From the NCBI RefSeq assembly GCF_000014945.1, contig NC_008553.1:1054001-1118000 (forward strand): DNA of 64,000 bases, in the 5' to 3' direction. Source of the stretch: Methanothrix thermoacetophila PT (lineage in GTDB: Archaea > Halobacteriota > Methanosarcinia > Methanotrichales > Methanotrichaceae). Position numbers and translations under genes: made by a program. Under the pieces are notes generated by a model. It did not search any database. It was given only the letters and a program-made list of their open reading frames with translations, and was not told where the DNA came from. Below, piece after piece: positions 16,597 to 26,643 of the stretch (position 1 is the stretch's first letter; every line of letters starts with the position of its first letter).

Positions 16597-17883
16597 TTAT
16601 CTGAGAATCCTTACGATCACGAAGATCCCGCATGCGTTTATGGCCAGCATCAGGAGAGCGCCGACGAGCCATCTGGGAATCAGTCCTCTGTCGGGCTGGC
16701 GGAGATCCAGTGTCGTGTCATCGAATAGGACGATGGATCTCAGATGCCCATCGAGATGGAGATCGTAAACTCCTCTCTCCAGCCCCCTGAATGTGTAGCT
16801 GGAGGAGCCGCTGTCTTCTGCAATAAGAGAGCCGTTTCTGTAAATATCCACATCACCCGGGCGCGGCAGCTCCACCCTCAGGCTGTAAGTCTTTCTTATG
16901 GGGAGGCTTCTACCATCGCTCATCGGGAGATCCCCCTCTATTCCGAGCAGCGCGAGAAGCGTTGGGGCGATATCCGCCTGCGACCACTTGCCGCCCACGA
17001 TCACATCGTCCACGCCAGGGCCGATTGCTATCAGTGGTATCCTCAGACTCTCCAGACGGTCAGAGTAGTTCTCTCCCGCATGCCCTCCACGGGATCCTTT
17101 GAAGGACATGCCATGATCTGCGGTAACGATGAGCAGCACATCTCTCTCCCTGCAGGTGCGAACCAGCTCCCCCAGCCCCACATCCAGCGCCCTTACAGCT
17201 CTGATATACTCGTCGAACCCTCTGTAATGACCAGCTGAGTCGATGCCGCCGAGGTTTACGATGAGCAGAAAGGGCAGGTCCAGCCTTCTCACGATATCTG
17301 TGGCGGCATCAAGCCCCCATCGATTGTATCTTGGATAGCTGGAACTGTAAAATCGGTAGGCGTGCATCCATTCCTCCAGGATCCTCCTCGCATCCTCAGG
17401 GAGATCGCTTCTGGATCCCATGATGGGCTCAGCTGAGAGAGAATTGTTCTCAAAATAAAGAACGCCATCCTGCTTCAGGAGCATGCTCATGAAGTCGCCC
17501 CTCTGAAGTACCGCAAGGCAGATGTATCCTCTCTTTCGGGCTGCGTCGAATATCGTGGCGTTATCCATTCCCACAAGAATCTCATCAGCACTCGAGCACC
17601 CTGTGACGATCGTGCTGTGCCCTGGAACAGTGGACGGCACCGGCGCCCGGATGTCGAGAACCCTGGCGCCATCGCTGATATTGAATAGCACTGCCTGCTT
17701 GAGGGGCCTCCCCTCTACAGAGTATGGGATATGCTCGGGATAGATGTAGCTCGACCCGAGTCCATCGACGATGAGAAGGACAGCCCCTTTTGGAGACCCC
17801 ACACCGTCCGGAGATATGCCGTCGCTGGCGCAGATTGCTGGAGATATGAGAAGAAAAATGATGAGCGGTAGCATCAGCAGCAT
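16597..17883 (-). CDS. Membrane-anchored alkaline-phosphatase-superfamily protein
   Basis: The product has 428 residues. An N-terminal signal peptide ([19 protein letters not shown]) is followed by the phosphatase/sulfatase core: VLLIVDGLGSSY (metal Asp), VPSTVPGHSTIVTG with the nucleophilic Ser/Thr, NLGGIDSAGHYRG, TADHGMSFKGSRGGHAGE, and then a small beta domain. A C-terminal transmembrane segment (LVGALLMLAINACGIFVIV) precedes a short basic tail. The active domain lies outside the cell. Substrates could be phosphoesters, sulfates or phosphoglycerate-like molecules. The start codon overlaps the stop of fae-hps, so the two are coupled. Confidence 0.85.
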   Translation of the reverse strand: MLLMLPLIIFLLISPAICASDGISPDGVGSPKGAVLLIVDGLGSSYIYPEHIPYSVEGRPLKQAVLFNISDGARVLDIRAPVPSTVPGHSTIVTGCSSADEILVGMDNATIFDAARKRGYICLAVLQRGDFMSMLLKQDGVLYFENNSLSAEPIMGSRSDLPEDARRILEEWMHAYRFYSSSYPRYNRWGLDAATDIVRRLDLPFLLIVNLGGIDSAGHYRGFDEYIRAVRALDVGLGELVRTCRERDVLLIVTADHGMSFKGSRGGHAGENYSDRLESLRIPLIAIGPGVDDVIVGGKWSQADIAPTLLALLGIEGDLPMSDGRSLPIRKTYSLRVELPRPGDVDIYRNGSLIAEDSGSSSYTFRGLERGVYDLHLDGHLRSIVLFDDTTLDLRQPDRGLIPRWLVGALLMLAINACGIFVIVRILR

Positions 17884-19076
17884 CAGAAGTCTGTCATGAT
17901 CCTGTACTGATCGATCTCGCTCTTCTTCAGCTGGCTCAGGAACTGCTCGGTCATATCTCTTACATCCTTTGATCTCGTTATTGCTCTGCCAACCACGATT
18001 ATGTCTGCACCAGCCCTGAGTGCGTCCCTGACGTTATCCACCCTGATCCCGCCGGCAACTGCAACCAGGATTTTTCCCCCGAGAGATTTGATCTCAGGGA
18101 TGCTCTGCCACGCATGCTCGCTGTTCTCCATGTCAATCGCCCTGTGGAGCTCAACCACGTCAGGAAGCACCGAGAGGCTCCTGAGAACCTCAACCGGATC
18201 GCGCACGTTGAGCATATCCACTATGGAGTATATGCCGGTCTTCTTCGCCTCCTTGATCGCGAGCTCGATTGTCTTCCTTGGCGCCAGTCCGGAGATGACA
18301 ACAGCATCCGCAGACGCATCAGCAGCAAGCCTGACCTCGAGATTCCCTGTGTCCAGGGTCTTCAGATCGAGCACTACAAACGATCCAGGTCTCGCTCTCC
18401 TCACCTCCCTCACGACCTGAACACCATGCATCTTCACCAGCGGCGTGCCCATCTCTATCAGCAAATGATCGCTTTCGGGGATCTCAGACAGGACCCTCTT
18501 CACCTCGGCGAGATCGACGATATCGAAAGCTATCTGAAGGTAAGGCGGATCCCACAGCCTCATGACCCTGTAGCCCATCACAGGATGCACAGATCTCTCC
18601 TTCTCGTAGAGAACCTTGTCGACGTCCGGGAATCCCTCCATCGCCCTTTGTATGGCGAGCTTCGTCGCGCCGTAGTTGTACCTGTAGATCGCGTCGTAGT
18701 CCTTCGCATCAGGGTGGATGAAGACGGATACTATGATCACCAGCTCCTCAGCACGCTCCTTTGGGATCACACCCTCCTCCACTGCATCTGCCACGGCCTT
18801 TGCCACCGCAGTCTGGGCCGGACCGAATATGATCGCCGCCTGTTCCATGTTCTTCACGGTGACCTTCGGAACTATCAACGTCGATGGCTTTGCCAGAAGG
18901 TTCGGCCGTATGACAGAGAGAAGCGGGGTGTGCCCGGCTGACAGCTGCGTGAGACCATTTGCAAACGCAATGCCCACCGGACCGTTCTTATCCCCGATAA
19001 GCAGATCGATGTGAGCTACCTCGGGCTCCTTCCCGATAAGAGCCTCTCCTACCAAAAACAATCCTACACCTCTCAT
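17883..19076 (-). CDS. fae-hps: Formaldehyde-activating enzyme / 3-hexulose-6-phosphate synthase fusion
   Basis: A 397-residue bifunctional enzyme typical of methanogens. Residues 1-165 are Fae ([31 protein letters not shown]), which condenses formaldehyde with tetrahydromethanopterin. Residues 170-390 are Hps, an OMP-decarboxylase-like barrel ([37 protein letters not shown]), which interconverts hexulose-6-P with ribulose-5-P and formaldehyde. In archaea without the oxidative pentose pathway it supplies ribose phosphates while Fae traps the formaldehyde. An alternative TTG start a few codons in would follow AGAGGTG. Confidence 0.96.
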   Translation of the reverse strand: MRGVGLFLVGEALIGKEPEVAHIDLLIGDKNGPVGIAFANGLTQLSAGHTPLLSVIRPNLLAKPSTLIVPKVTVKNMEQAAIIFGPAQTAVAKAVADAVEEGVIPKERAEELVIIVSVFIHPDAKDYDAIYRYNYGATKLAIQRAMEGFPDVDKVLYEKERSVHPVMGYRVMRLWDPPYLQIAFDIVDLAEVKRVLSEIPESDHLLIEMGTPLVKMHGVQVVREVRRARPGSFVVLDLKTLDTGNLEVRLAADASADAVVISGLAPRKTIELAIKEAKKTGIYSIVDMLNVRDPVEVLRSLSVLPDVVELHRAIDMENSEHAWQSIPEIKSLGGKILVAVAGGIRVDNVRDALRAGADIIVVGRAITRSKDVRDMTEQFLSQLKKSEIDQYRIMTDF

Positions 19077-19239
19077 CCCGAAAAAGGCTGCTGACGTATT
19101 AATCTTTCCGCCGGTCTGAAGTGGGGCTATACGTACTCAGCGCATTGATTCAGATGTTGGATGGAGCGCTCGGGTTGCAGCCGACACGATTCATGGAATC
19201 ATCACGGAGAGCAGCATGTGGCCACAACGGATGAATGTA

Positions 19240-20043
19240 TCAGAACGTATCTCTCATCCGCCGGAGCATCTCCTGTATAACCCCAGACATCGCAGCTCTC
19301 CGTCTTGCCTCGCTGATGAGCATCCTCGAGACGCGCTGCTTCGTGTAGCGATCCTCCTCCCATTCCAGGTCGCTGTAGCCGACATCCATCAGCATCAGCC
19401 CCTCCGGCGGTGCTGTGGGCGCGCCGTGTGGGGTCGATGGATCGAGAAGCTCCAGGATCCAGTCCACGGGTTTTTCGCCAATGCCTATAAGCTCGAGGGC
19501 CCCGACGATGCGTCGGACCATGTTCCAGATAAACCCCTCAGCTCTCACATCAAATACGACAATCCCACAATGCGCATTCACATCGATGGAGATGATCCTG
19601 CGAACAGTGTCCACCTTTGACATGGAGAAGTTCCGAAAGTCATGGGTGCCGACGAGATGCCCTGCAGCCTCTCTCACAGCGCTCAGATCGATATCAGGAG
19701 AGAAGAGGAAATACCTGTACTCCCTCCATAATGCGCTCCACCTGGCGCTGAACCCGACCGGCGCGACAGCCCTGGCCCATGCCCATACATCTGATGGCAG
19801 TAAACTATTTATCACTCTGGGGAATGCGAGATACGCTCTATCCTCTTCAATCCAGAAATCGATAACCTGGCCGAGCGCGCTTACGCCTCTGTCCGTTCTT
19901 CCCGCATAGCAGAAGTCCCCGTTTGCGACCCCGATTCTCAGAAGGGCATCTCTCATGACAGACTCCACTGTGCGAAGCCCCGGCTGCCTCTGAAATCCGT
20001 AGTACCTATCTCCGAGATATGCGATCTTCAGTGCAATCTTCAT
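19240..20043 (-). CDS. truA: tRNA pseudouridine synthase A
   Basis: A 267-residue enzyme that converts U38-U40 of the tRNA anticodon arm to pseudouridine. It starts KIALKIAYLGDRYYGFQRQPG. The catalytic Asp lies in CYAGRTDRGVSALGQV. FSARWSALWREYRYFL and GFIWNMVRRIVGAL are family segments. The start is ATG at 20043. It is separated from the aconitase-family gene upstream by 100 bases. Confidence 0.95.
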   Translation of the reverse strand: MKIALKIAYLGDRYYGFQRQPGLRTVESVMRDALLRIGVANGDFCYAGRTDRGVSALGQVIDFWIEEDRAYLAFPRVINSLLPSDVWAWARAVAPVGFSARWSALWREYRYFLFSPDIDLSAVREAAGHLVGTHDFRNFSMSKVDTVRRIISIDVNAHCGIVVFDVRAEGFIWNMVRRIVGALELIGIGEKPVDWILELLDPSTPHGAPTAPPEGLMLMDVGYSDLEWEEDRYTKQRVSRMLISEARRRAAMSGVIQEMLRRMRDTF

Positions 20044-20143
20044 CGCATCAGAAATAAAATGCGGACTTCGCAGGGGACGTCGCGGCCCCCTGCACCGCTC
20101 AGATCTTCTCTTCTGAAGTGGGTTTTGCGAATCTCAACCGCTA

Positions 20144-21415
20144 TCAGATCTCCCTCGGATCTGTGATCTCTCCTGTTATGGCGCTCGCCCCTGCGACTGC
20201 CGGAGAGCAGAGATAAACCTCGCCCTTCGGGCTGCCCTGCCTTCCGACGAAATTTCTGTTCGATGTTGACAGGGAGACCTCTCCAGGCCCGATCAGCCCA
20301 AAGCTTCCACCCATGCACGGGCCGCAGCAGGGAGACTCGACGATCGCGCCCGCCTCCATGAACTTCTCGATGAGTCCTGCCCTGAGTGCCCTCATGTATT
20401 CCTTCCTGCTCGCAGGGATTACTATCATCCTGACTCCCCGTGCGACCGGCTCATCACCCATCACCTCTGCGGCGAGCTTCAGATCCTCAAATCGTCCGTT
20501 CGTGCATGACCCGAGGAAGATCTGGTCAATCTTCACATGAGGGAGCCTGCTGACAGGCACCACATTATCAACACGATGTGGCATGGCCACCTGTGGTTCG
20601 AGATCGTTCACATCCCAGTGTTTTTCTTCGAAGATTGCGTCCTCATCGCCCCTGATCGGCTCCTCTGTGAGCCACTCCTTTAGGTATGTCATGGTCACCC
20701 TGTCAGGCTCCACGAGCCCTGCCTTCGCGCCCATCTCTATCGACATGTTGGTCATGGTCATTCTCTCTGCGATGCTCATCCTCTCGACCGCAGATCCGGC
20801 GAACTCGCATGCGAGGTAGTTCGCACCATCTGCGCCGATGTCGCCGATGATCCTGAGAATCACATCCTTTGATGTGACTCTCCTACGTAGGCGCCCGTCT
20901 ATCACAAGCCTGAGGGTCTGAGGAACCATAAACCAGAGCTTTCCTGTGGCGAAGACGCTGGCCATATCTGTTGAGCCAATGCCGGTAGCGAATGCACCCA
21001 GCGCGCCGTAGGTGCATGTGTGAGAATCAGTGCCGACAATGAGCTGTCCTGGAAGCACATGGCCGTTCTCCGGCATGACCTGATGACATATTCCGCTAAA
21101 CACATCGTAGTTTATGATGCCCTGCTCTTTTGCAAATGCCCTCAGCATCTGATGGTTCTCAGCTGCCTTTATGCTGTCTGCAGGCACCTGATGATCGAAG
21201 AGGATCACGATCCTGGAGGGATTCCAGACCCTGGCCCCTTTGCCTGCAATCTCATAGAAGCCCCTGACAGCAAGGGGTCCGGTTATGTCATGTATCATCG
21301 CGCAATCTATCGAGGCCATGACGAACTCGCCAGCCCTGGCCTCCTTGTTCGCGGCCCTTGAGAATATCTTCTCGGAGAGGGTTTGACCAGCCATGCTCAG
21401 GCCCATCACGCCCAT
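20144..21415 (-). CDS. 3-isopropylmalate dehydratase / homoaconitase large subunit
   Basis: A 423-residue aconitase-superfamily 4Fe-4S protein. Substrate and cluster motifs are visible: [23 protein letters not shown] and the two-Cys CCGPCMGG. Methanogens carry two such large subunits, one for leucine (LeuC) and one for 2-oxosuberate/coenzyme B synthesis (HacA). Sequence alone does not separate them here. The small subunit is not adjacent. Starts at 21415 or a few codons downstream ([10 protein letters not shown]) are possible, and the latter fits the family N-terminus better. Confidence 0.93.
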   Translation of the reverse strand: MGVMGLSMAGQTLSEKIFSRAANKEARAGEFVMASIDCAMIHDITGPLAVRGFYEIAGKGARVWNPSRIVILFDHQVPADSIKAAENHQMLRAFAKEQGIINYDVFSGICHQVMPENGHVLPGQLIVGTDSHTCTYGALGAFATGIGSTDMASVFATGKLWFMVPQTLRLVIDGRLRRRVTSKDVILRIIGDIGADGANYLACEFAGSAVERMSIAERMTMTNMSIEMGAKAGLVEPDRVTMTYLKEWLTEEPIRGDEDAIFEEKHWDVNDLEPQVAMPHRVDNVVPVSRLPHVKIDQIFLGSCTNGRFEDLKLAAEVMGDEPVARGVRMIVIPASRKEYMRALRAGLIEKFMEAGAIVESPCCGPCMGGSFGLIGPGEVSLSTSNRNFVGRQGSPKGEVYLCSPAVAGASAITGEITDPREI

Positions 21416-21479
21416 GATAGATAAATCTTGACCCTGAAGCCGCTTTGAGGTAGTTCATTCAAGTGGTGCCGATGGGACC

Positions 21480-21568
21480 GGACCTATCTGAATAAGGATT
21501 ACGTGTTTCTGACATGCAGAAGCAGTAAGGTCCAAATTTCTGGCCTCGGCTCTTATCCGGACAGGTCC
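21480..21568. repeat. Dispersed inverted-repeat element copy (most complete ends)
   Basis: An 89-bp unit starts ggacctatctgaataag and ends cttatccggacaggtcc, so the ends are near-perfect inverted copies. The interior is agcagtaaggtccaaatttctggc. Four other intergenic sites have relatives. There is no coding capacity, and I could not assign a target duplication. Confidence 0.75.
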
Positions 21569-21696
21569 ATGGGACATGTGGAATAAGGTAAAAGCCGGAA
21601 TTGGTTATAAATTCACTGAAATACGCCCTCTATCATTCACATACACGGGATACCTTGCATCATGGGCGTGTTCTCCCAGAACCTCATGAACTGCAC

Positions 21697-22938
21697 CTAC
21701 TCTTCCGAGATAAGCCTCTCGTAGCAGCGCTGGGCTTCATCAAGTATCTTAGCTTCACCCTCGATCACGCCATCCCTCATGAGCACCCTTCCGTTGCATA
21801 TCGTGTAGCTCGCCTCTCCCGACATGCTGTAGACCAGATGTGAGATCATCGATGTCACAGGTATGAACCATGGTCTTCTCATGTTGATCAGGGCGAGATC
21901 CGCGAGGGCCCCTCTCCTTATACCCATATCAAGGGAGAATGCCTTGTATGCATTCTCTGTGGCCATCCGCCAGACAGCATCAGCCGGAAGTATCGCTGAA
22001 CGCCCGACAGAGCACTTCTGGACCACGGCTGCAACCTTCATCTCCTCGAAGATGTCCAGGTTGTTGTTGCTCGAAGCTCCATCCGTTCCAAGACAGACGT
22101 TCACCCCATGCTCGATGAGGGTCGCGACCGGAGCGATGCCTGATGCGAGCTTGAGATTGCTTATCGGGCAGTGGGCGACGTTCACATGCCTCTCCGCAAG
22201 GATCCTGATGTCCCTCGGCGTCAGCCACACGCAGTGCGCTGCCACCACTCTCTCGCTGAGAAACCCAAGGTTTTCAAGATACTCCACAGGGCTCATGTGC
22301 CGCTGGTTCACAAATGTATCGACCTCATCCCTGGTCTCTGAGAGGTGGATGTGGATCTTGACATCATACCTCTCCGCGATATCCTTTGCCCTGAGAAGCG
22401 TCTCCTCTGAACACGTGTAGACAGCATGCGGGCCCACAGCCGGCTTTATGAGATCGTCATCTCTCCATTTTTTTATGAATGGCTCGACATCATTGATGAA
22501 CTCCGGCCGCATATCGAATAGCACGCCTGAGAGCACACCCCTGATCCCCATCTCCCTGGTGGCAGCAGCAGTCTCATCCATGAAGTAGTACATGTCATTG
22601 TAGCACGTCACGCCGAATCTTATCAGCTCCAGGCAGCCCAGCTTCACTCCAGCACGAACATCAGATGGCTTCAACCTCGCCTCCAGCGGCCATATCTTCT
22701 CCTGAAGCCAGGGAATGAGCTCCATATCATCTGCGTATCCCCTGAGAAGCGTCATGGCCAGGTGTGTGTGGCTGTTCACAAGACCCGGAACTGCGAGCAT
22801 GTTTCTTGCATCTATGATCTCATCATCATTCGGCCTCAAATCTCTTCCAACCTCAGAGATGCGGTTCCCCTCGATGAGAATGTCGATGTTCTTCAGCAGA
22901 GACCCGTTTCTAATGATGGATGCACTGCGAATTAGCAT
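21697..22938 (-). CDS. mtaD: Methylthioadenosine/S-adenosylhomocysteine deaminase family amidohydrolase
   Basis: A 413-residue cytoplasmic zinc amidohydrolase. The metal motif VNSHTHLAMTLLRGYADD, then HIHLSETRDEV, VAAHCVWL and CLGTDGASSNNN supply the His and Asp ligands of the MtaD/DadD family. In methanogens DadD deaminates 5'-deoxyadenosine, SAH and MTA, salvaging radical-SAM and methylation by-products. With ahcY at 33996 the window has two SAH-consuming routes. It is transcribed divergently from tRNA-Ser. Confidence 0.93.
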   Translation of the reverse strand: MLIRSASIIRNGSLLKNIDILIEGNRISEVGRDLRPNDDEIIDARNMLAVPGLVNSHTHLAMTLLRGYADDMELIPWLQEKIWPLEARLKPSDVRAGVKLGCLELIRFGVTCYNDMYYFMDETAAATREMGIRGVLSGVLFDMRPEFINDVEPFIKKWRDDDLIKPAVGPHAVYTCSEETLLRAKDIAERYDVKIHIHLSETRDEVDTFVNQRHMSPVEYLENLGFLSERVVAAHCVWLTPRDIRILAERHVNVAHCPISNLKLASGIAPVATLIEHGVNVCLGTDGASSNNNLDIFEEMKVAAVVQKCSVGRSAILPADAVWRMATENAYKAFSLDMGIRRGALADLALINMRRPWFIPVTSMISHLVYSMSGEASYTICNGRVLMRDGVIEGEAKILDEAQRCYERLISEE

Positions 22939-22994
22939 GGACGGATGTATAAGCGGTAGATATTAATACCCTCTTGCCCGGAAAAATGTGATGG

Positions 22995-23098
22995 GCTGAG
23001 GTAGCCAAGTGGCCTACGGCGCTGGTCTTGAGGTTCCGTAAGGAACAGGCTAACCAGTGGTGCATCGCACCGCGTGAGTTCGAATCTCACCCTCAGCG
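22995..23098 (+). tRNA. tRNA-Ser(UGA) with a 19-base intron
   Basis: Acceptor GCTGAGG pairs with CCTCAGC, discriminator G is at 23098, the long variable arm is GTGGTGCATCGCACCGC, and the T arm contains GAGTTCGAATCTC. The anticodon stem CTGGT (23022-23026) pairs with ACCAG (23053-23057). Anticodon TGA is at 23029-23031. Between G37 (23032) and A38 (23052) lie 19 extra bases that fold as gttcc-gtaa-ggaac plus flanks, the canonical archaeal bulge-helix-bulge position. Splicing gives an 85-base class II tRNA. Confidence 0.9.
23033..23051 (+). other. tRNA intron (bulge-helix-bulge)
   Basis: The 19 bases between anticodon-loop positions 37 and 38 of tRNA-Ser have a 5-bp hairpin gttcc/ggaac with loop gtaa. 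They are removed by the archaeal splicing endonuclease. Exact cut sites are inferred from the stem register. Confidence 0.8.
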
Positions 23099-23129
23099 TA
23101 TACAAATTTCTCCGACAAAAGATGGTGTT

Positions 23130-24488
23130 ATGCCCTCTGAAAATCCAACCGATAACTGCATCGCATCCGATCTCATCTCGACTGCCGTGAGAATCCTCCG
23201 GCTCGGCCCGATATGCGACAGCTGTTTTGGCAGGCAGTTCGCCATGCTTGGGACAGGCATGACAAACAGCGAGCGCGGGCGATCGATAAAAACGCTCATG
23301 GTCATGAGTGCAGATCTCCAAGCTTCTGATGAGTCCAGGGAGATGCTGCGCGCACTCGCACCGTCCTGCAGGCAGGCCAGGCTCAGGCTGGGGGTCGAGG
23401 GCGACGATGAGAACTGCTGGGTGTGTCTTGGTCAGATGTATCCGGAGCGCCTGGAGGAGCTCGCAGACAGGGCTGTGGATGAGCTTAAAGGAATAGAGTG
23501 CAGCAGGTTTCTGGTCGGCACATTCATGAGCGGTCTTCTTGCTGAGAATGAGGAGCTCCTGCTCGCGGATGGTTGCTCCAGGCATGCAGAGCCCATGAAG
23601 TCAGAGATCAACCGCGAAGTGGGGAAGCTCATAGCATTGAAGAGCGGGAAGCAACCAGATCTCAACAATCCTGAGGTTGTTGTGCATCTTCATCTCTCAG
23701 ACGGGCACGTCGAAATACAGATCCAGCCGCTTTACATCTACGGGAGGTACAGGAAGCTTCAGCGCGGATTTCCGCAGACGAGATGGCCGTGTAGGGTCTG
23801 TGGCGGAAGGGGCTGCGAGAGATGCGGCAACACAGGGCGAATGTACCAGGAGTCTGTGGATGAGCTCATAAGGGGCCCGATCGTGGAGGCGGCGGACGCT
23901 GAGGACACGGTTTTCCATGGCGCTGGGAGAGAGGACATAGATGCCAGGATGCTTGGCAGCGGCCGGCCCTTTGTGGTCGAGGTCGTGCGTCCACGCAGAA
24001 GAGATCTTGATCTGAACGCGCTGAGGGACGAGATAAACAGACGTTGCAGTGGCAAGGTAGAGGTCAGCGATCTCATTTTCGTTGACAAATCCATGGTCGA
24101 GATGGTGAAGAATGAGAGGTTCGAGAAGACCTACGAGGCTCTAATCGAGTTCTCCGTACCAGTGGAGGAAGAAAAGCTTAAATCCGCCCTGTCCAGATTG
24201 ATAGGTTTTGTAGAACAGCGTACGCCAACTCGCGTCTCTCACAGAAGGGCGGATAAGGTCCGCAGGAGGGCGGTGCATAGCGCCGAGCTGGAGGAGTTCA
24301 GCGGCAGAACGGCAAGGATAACCGTCCGCTGCGATAGCGGGCTCTACGTTAAAGAGCTGATATCAGGGGATGCTGGCAGGACCAGGCCCAGCCTTGCGGA
24401 GCTTCTAGAATCAGACGCCAGGGTCGTGGAGCTGGATGTAATAGATGTAGGTGGAGTGCCTAATGCCAAAATCACACGGATTTCGTAA
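23130..24488 (+). CDS. pus10: tRNA pseudouridine(54/55) synthase Pus10
   Basis: About 452 residues. ATG at 23130, just after tRNA-Ser, is chosen because the frame upstream runs through that tRNA. The N-terminal THUMP-like domain carries a zinc CxxC ([16 protein letters not shown]) with a second zinc group later ([16 protein letters not shown]). The catalytic domain has [16 protein letters not shown] with the nucleophilic Asp. It makes pseudouridine 54 and 55 of tRNA in archaea. The end overlaps rpl21e by 26 bases, making it the first gene of a conserved archaeal translation/transcription run. Confidence 0.95.
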   Translation: MPSENPTDNCIASDLISTAVRILRLGPICDSCFGRQFAMLGTGMTNSERGRSIKTLMVMSADLQASDESREMLRALAPSCRQARLRLGVEGDDENCWVCLGQMYPERLEELADRAVDELKGIECSRFLVGTFMSGLLAENEELLLADGCSRHAEPMKSEINREVGKLIALKSGKQPDLNNPEVVVHLHLSDGHVEIQIQPLYIYGRYRKLQRGFPQTRWPCRVCGGRGCERCGNTGRMYQESVDELIRGPIVEAADAEDTVFHGAGREDIDARMLGSGRPFVVEVVRPRRRDLDLNALRDEINRRCSGKVEVSDLIFVDKSMVEMVKNERFEKTYEALIEFSVPVEEEKLKSALSRLIGFVEQRTPTRVSHRRADKVRRRAVHSAELEEFSGRTARITVRCDSGLYVKELISGDAGRTRPSLAELLESDARVVELDVIDVGGVPNAKITRIS

Positions 24489-24753
24489 GAACACCAGGGA
24501 TAAGCTCAAGAAGAGCGTCAGGGAGAGGGGAATCTCTCCTGTAGTCAGGGCGATACAGGATTTCGCCGTTGGTGAGAAGGTTCACATAATAATCGATCCC
24601 AGCATTCATAAAGGGATGCCACACCCGAAGTTTCATGGCAGGACCGGAACTGTGGTGGGCAGGAGAGGAAGAGCTTACGTGCTGGAGGTCCCGGATCAGA
24701 GCGCAAAGAAGCTCGTTATAGCCTTACCCGAGCACCTGGTTGCTCAGAAGTAG
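24463..24753 (+). CDS. rpl21e: Ribosomal protein L21e
   Basis: A 96-residue protein. It starts [18 protein letters not shown] and contains [18 protein letters not shown] and ends [10 protein letters not shown], all typical of the archaeal/eukaryotic L21e family of the large subunit near 5S rRNA. The ATG at 24463 lies inside the pus10 frame, and an upstream GTG in the same frame is not needed. The rpoF start follows three bases after the stop. Confidence 0.97.
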   Translation: MPKSHGFRKNTRDKLKKSVRERGISPVVRAIQDFAVGEKVHIIIDPSIHKGMPHPKFHGRTGTVVGRRGRAYVLEVPDQSAKKLVIALPEHLVAQK

Positions 24754-24756
24754 AAG

Positions 24757-25104
24757 ATGATAGTCAAGAACGTTCTGAAAGATGAACTGCTCACGATAGC
24801 AGAGGTGAATGCGCTTCTCAAAGAGATCCGGGAGAGAAGGTCGGGCGAGGCCGAGGAGCTCGGATATGAGCTCAGGCGGGCCATGCGCCATGCAGAGCTC
24901 TTCTCCCACAGCACGCCTGAGGAGAGCAGGCAGCTTGTGGAAGCTCTCCTGGCTCTTGAGAAGGTTACCCCCGAGATAGCTGTGAAGATAGCGGACCTCA
25001 GGCCCATGACCAGGGACGAGCTCAGGGCAATCTATGCGAAGGAGAAGTTCTCGCTGACAGAGGAAGAGCTGGACGCGATTCTGGATATAGTGCGCAGGGG
25101 GTAA
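24757..25104 (+). CDS. rpoF: DNA-directed RNA polymerase subunit F (Rpb4)
   Basis: A 115-residue helical protein forming the RNA polymerase stalk with RpoE. It starts MIVKNVLKDELLTIAEV. KITPEIAVKIADL-type and MTRDELRAIYAKE segments form the HRDC-like C-terminal helices. Tight spacing (three bases after rpl21e, seven before the DUF655 gene) and the archaeal order L21e-RpoF-DUF655-KsgA support the call. Confidence 0.95.
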   Translation: MIVKNVLKDELLTIAEVNALLKEIRERRSGEAEELGYELRRAMRHAELFSHSTPEESRQLVEALLALEKVTPEIAVKIADLRPMTRDELRAIYAKEKFSLTEEELDAILDIVRRG

Positions 25105-25111
25105 GTCTCTC

Positions 25112-25717
25112 TTGCCCGATAGCAGGCCTCCAAGGAGGGAAACAGTAGCCCGGATACTTGACTATCTCCCCTACGGGCACGTTTCGGAGGCCATAACAAG
25201 CTACCAGAAGCGTCCGCTTGTTCAGGCAGTGGGCGAGGGAAACTTCGTTCTGATGGAGATGACCCCAAAGGAGGGGGTGGTTCCGACTGTCGGGCAGCGG
25301 GTGAACCTGACAGCACGCGATGTGATCGAGCGCGTGAACAGGAGGATCACCTACGGCGATCTCACAAACAGCGCCAAGCTCGAGCTCGGGTATGAGATAC
25401 AGAAGATAGTGCTCGATAACGAGGACAGGTTCATCAGGTACTTCAACGAGGCTGGACCGATAACAACAAGAATGCACGGTCTCGAGTTACTCCCGGGTAT
25501 AGGGAAGAAGCTGATGTGGGCCATACTCAATGAGAGGAAAAAGGGCCCTTTCAGGAGCTTTAAAGATCTCTCTGAGAGGGTGAAGGGTCTGCACAACCCT
25601 GAAAAGCTCATCGCGAAGCGCATCGAGGAGGAGCTCATGGACGACCGGATCAAGTACAGGGTGTTCACAGCAGAGCCGAAGGAGCCGAGGCCTGCCGAAA
25701 CCCGCAGAAGGCCATGA
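25112..25717 (+). CDS. DUF655 nucleic-acid-binding family protein
   Basis: A 201-residue protein with a TTG start at 25112. The N-terminal half is an OB-like beta domain (ETVARILDYLPYGHV, GEGNFVLMEM). The C-terminal half has helix-hairpin-helix motifs (LLPGIGKKLMWAILNERKK, FKDLSERVKGLHNPEK), as in the archaeal DUF655 family. It is almost always found between rpoF and ksgA, so an RNA or ribosome-biogenesis role is inferred. No catalytic residues are evident. Confidence 0.9.
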   Translation: MPDSRPPRRETVARILDYLPYGHVSEAITSYQKRPLVQAVGEGNFVLMEMTPKEGVVPTVGQRVNLTARDVIERVNRRITYGDLTNSAKLELGYEIQKIVLDNEDRFIRYFNEAGPITTRMHGLELLPGIGKKLMWAILNERKKGPFRSFKDLSERVKGLHNPEKLIAKRIEEELMDDRIKYRVFTAEPKEPRPAETRRRP

Positions 25718-25790
25718 ACACAGGGTGCAGAGACCGGTTCCGGGGGAGCTGGTCATCCCTTAAATGAGTAGGGTCTCCTTGGTGTTTCAC

Positions 25791-26540
25791 ATGAAATCCG
25801 GGCAGCATTTTCTAACGGACAGAGGGATCGCGGAGAGGATAGCCGGCTACGCTGAGATCTCTCCCTCGGATAGAATACTGGAGATCGGCCCCGGGAAGGG
25901 GAGTCTGACGGAGTTTTTGGCCGCCAGGGCGGGCAGGGTTTACGCTATAGAGGCGGATCCTGAGCTCGCCCGCTATGTGGAGGAAAGCTTCCCAAACGTC
26001 GAGGTGATCCAGGGTGATGCGCTCCGTGTAGATCTGCCGGAGTACAACAAGGTCGTATCAAATCTCCCCTACCACATCTCGACAAAGATAACGCTGAGGC
26101 TGCTCAGGAACCCCTTCGATCTCATGGTGCTGATGTACCAGAGAGAGTTTGTGGAGAGGATGCTCGCCTCTCCCGGCAGCAGGGAGTATGGACGGCTGAG
26201 CGTGAATGTCTCATACTACGCTGATGTCGAGGTTCTTGAAACCGTGCCGAGATCCGCGTTCAGGCCGATGCCGCATGTCAGCTCATCTGTTGTCAGACTC
26301 CGGCCGAGGAGAGACAGGGAGTTGGTCGACGAATTGATCTTCTCATCGATAAGCAGGGATCTCTTCACCAAGAGGAGAAAGAAGGTCAAAAACGCGCTGG
26401 CGTCGATAGGCGTTGCTGATGATGTGATGCTCGATCTCGACCCCTCAATACTCGATGCGAGGCCGGAGGATCTTGGGGTCGATGAGTTCGTTCAGATCGC
26501 CAGGGTGGTCTCGGAGCATCGGTCGAGAGACTCGCTGTGA
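25791..26540 (+). CDS. ksgA: 16S rRNA dimethyladenosine transferase
   Basis: A 249-residue SAM-dependent enzyme that dimethylates two adjacent adenosines in helix 45 of 16S rRNA (KsgA/RsmA/Dim1). Motif GQHFLTDRG opens the fold, SAM motif I is ILEIGPGKGSLT, the acidic motif is YAIEADPEL, and the catalytic NLPYHIS motif is intact. ATG 25791 gives the family-like MKSGQHFL with GGTG seven bases before it. ATG 25764 is also possible. It is last in the pus10-rpl21e-rpoF-DUF655 run. Confidence 0.95.
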   Translation: MKSGQHFLTDRGIAERIAGYAEISPSDRILEIGPGKGSLTEFLAARAGRVYAIEADPELARYVEESFPNVEVIQGDALRVDLPEYNKVVSNLPYHISTKITLRLLRNPFDLMVLMYQREFVERMLASPGSREYGRLSVNVSYYADVEVLETVPRSAFRPMPHVSSSVVRLRPRRDRELVDELIFSSISRDLFTKRRKKVKNALASIGVADDVMLDLDPSILDARPEDLGVDEFVQIARVVSEHRSRDSL

Positions 26541-26643
26541 TGAGCTCATCAGGAGCGCTATCTCGCAAGGAGTGTCGAGGCGGGTGAGTGCTGACGTTTG
26601 CGTGACATCGTGAAAAAAGAACGTGCGCGATTTTCAAGCTCGA

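Noticed and set aside
23028-23129. N-terminal extension of pus10
   Set aside because: These codons lie inside tRNA-Ser. The ATG at 23130 gives a normal Pus10 start.
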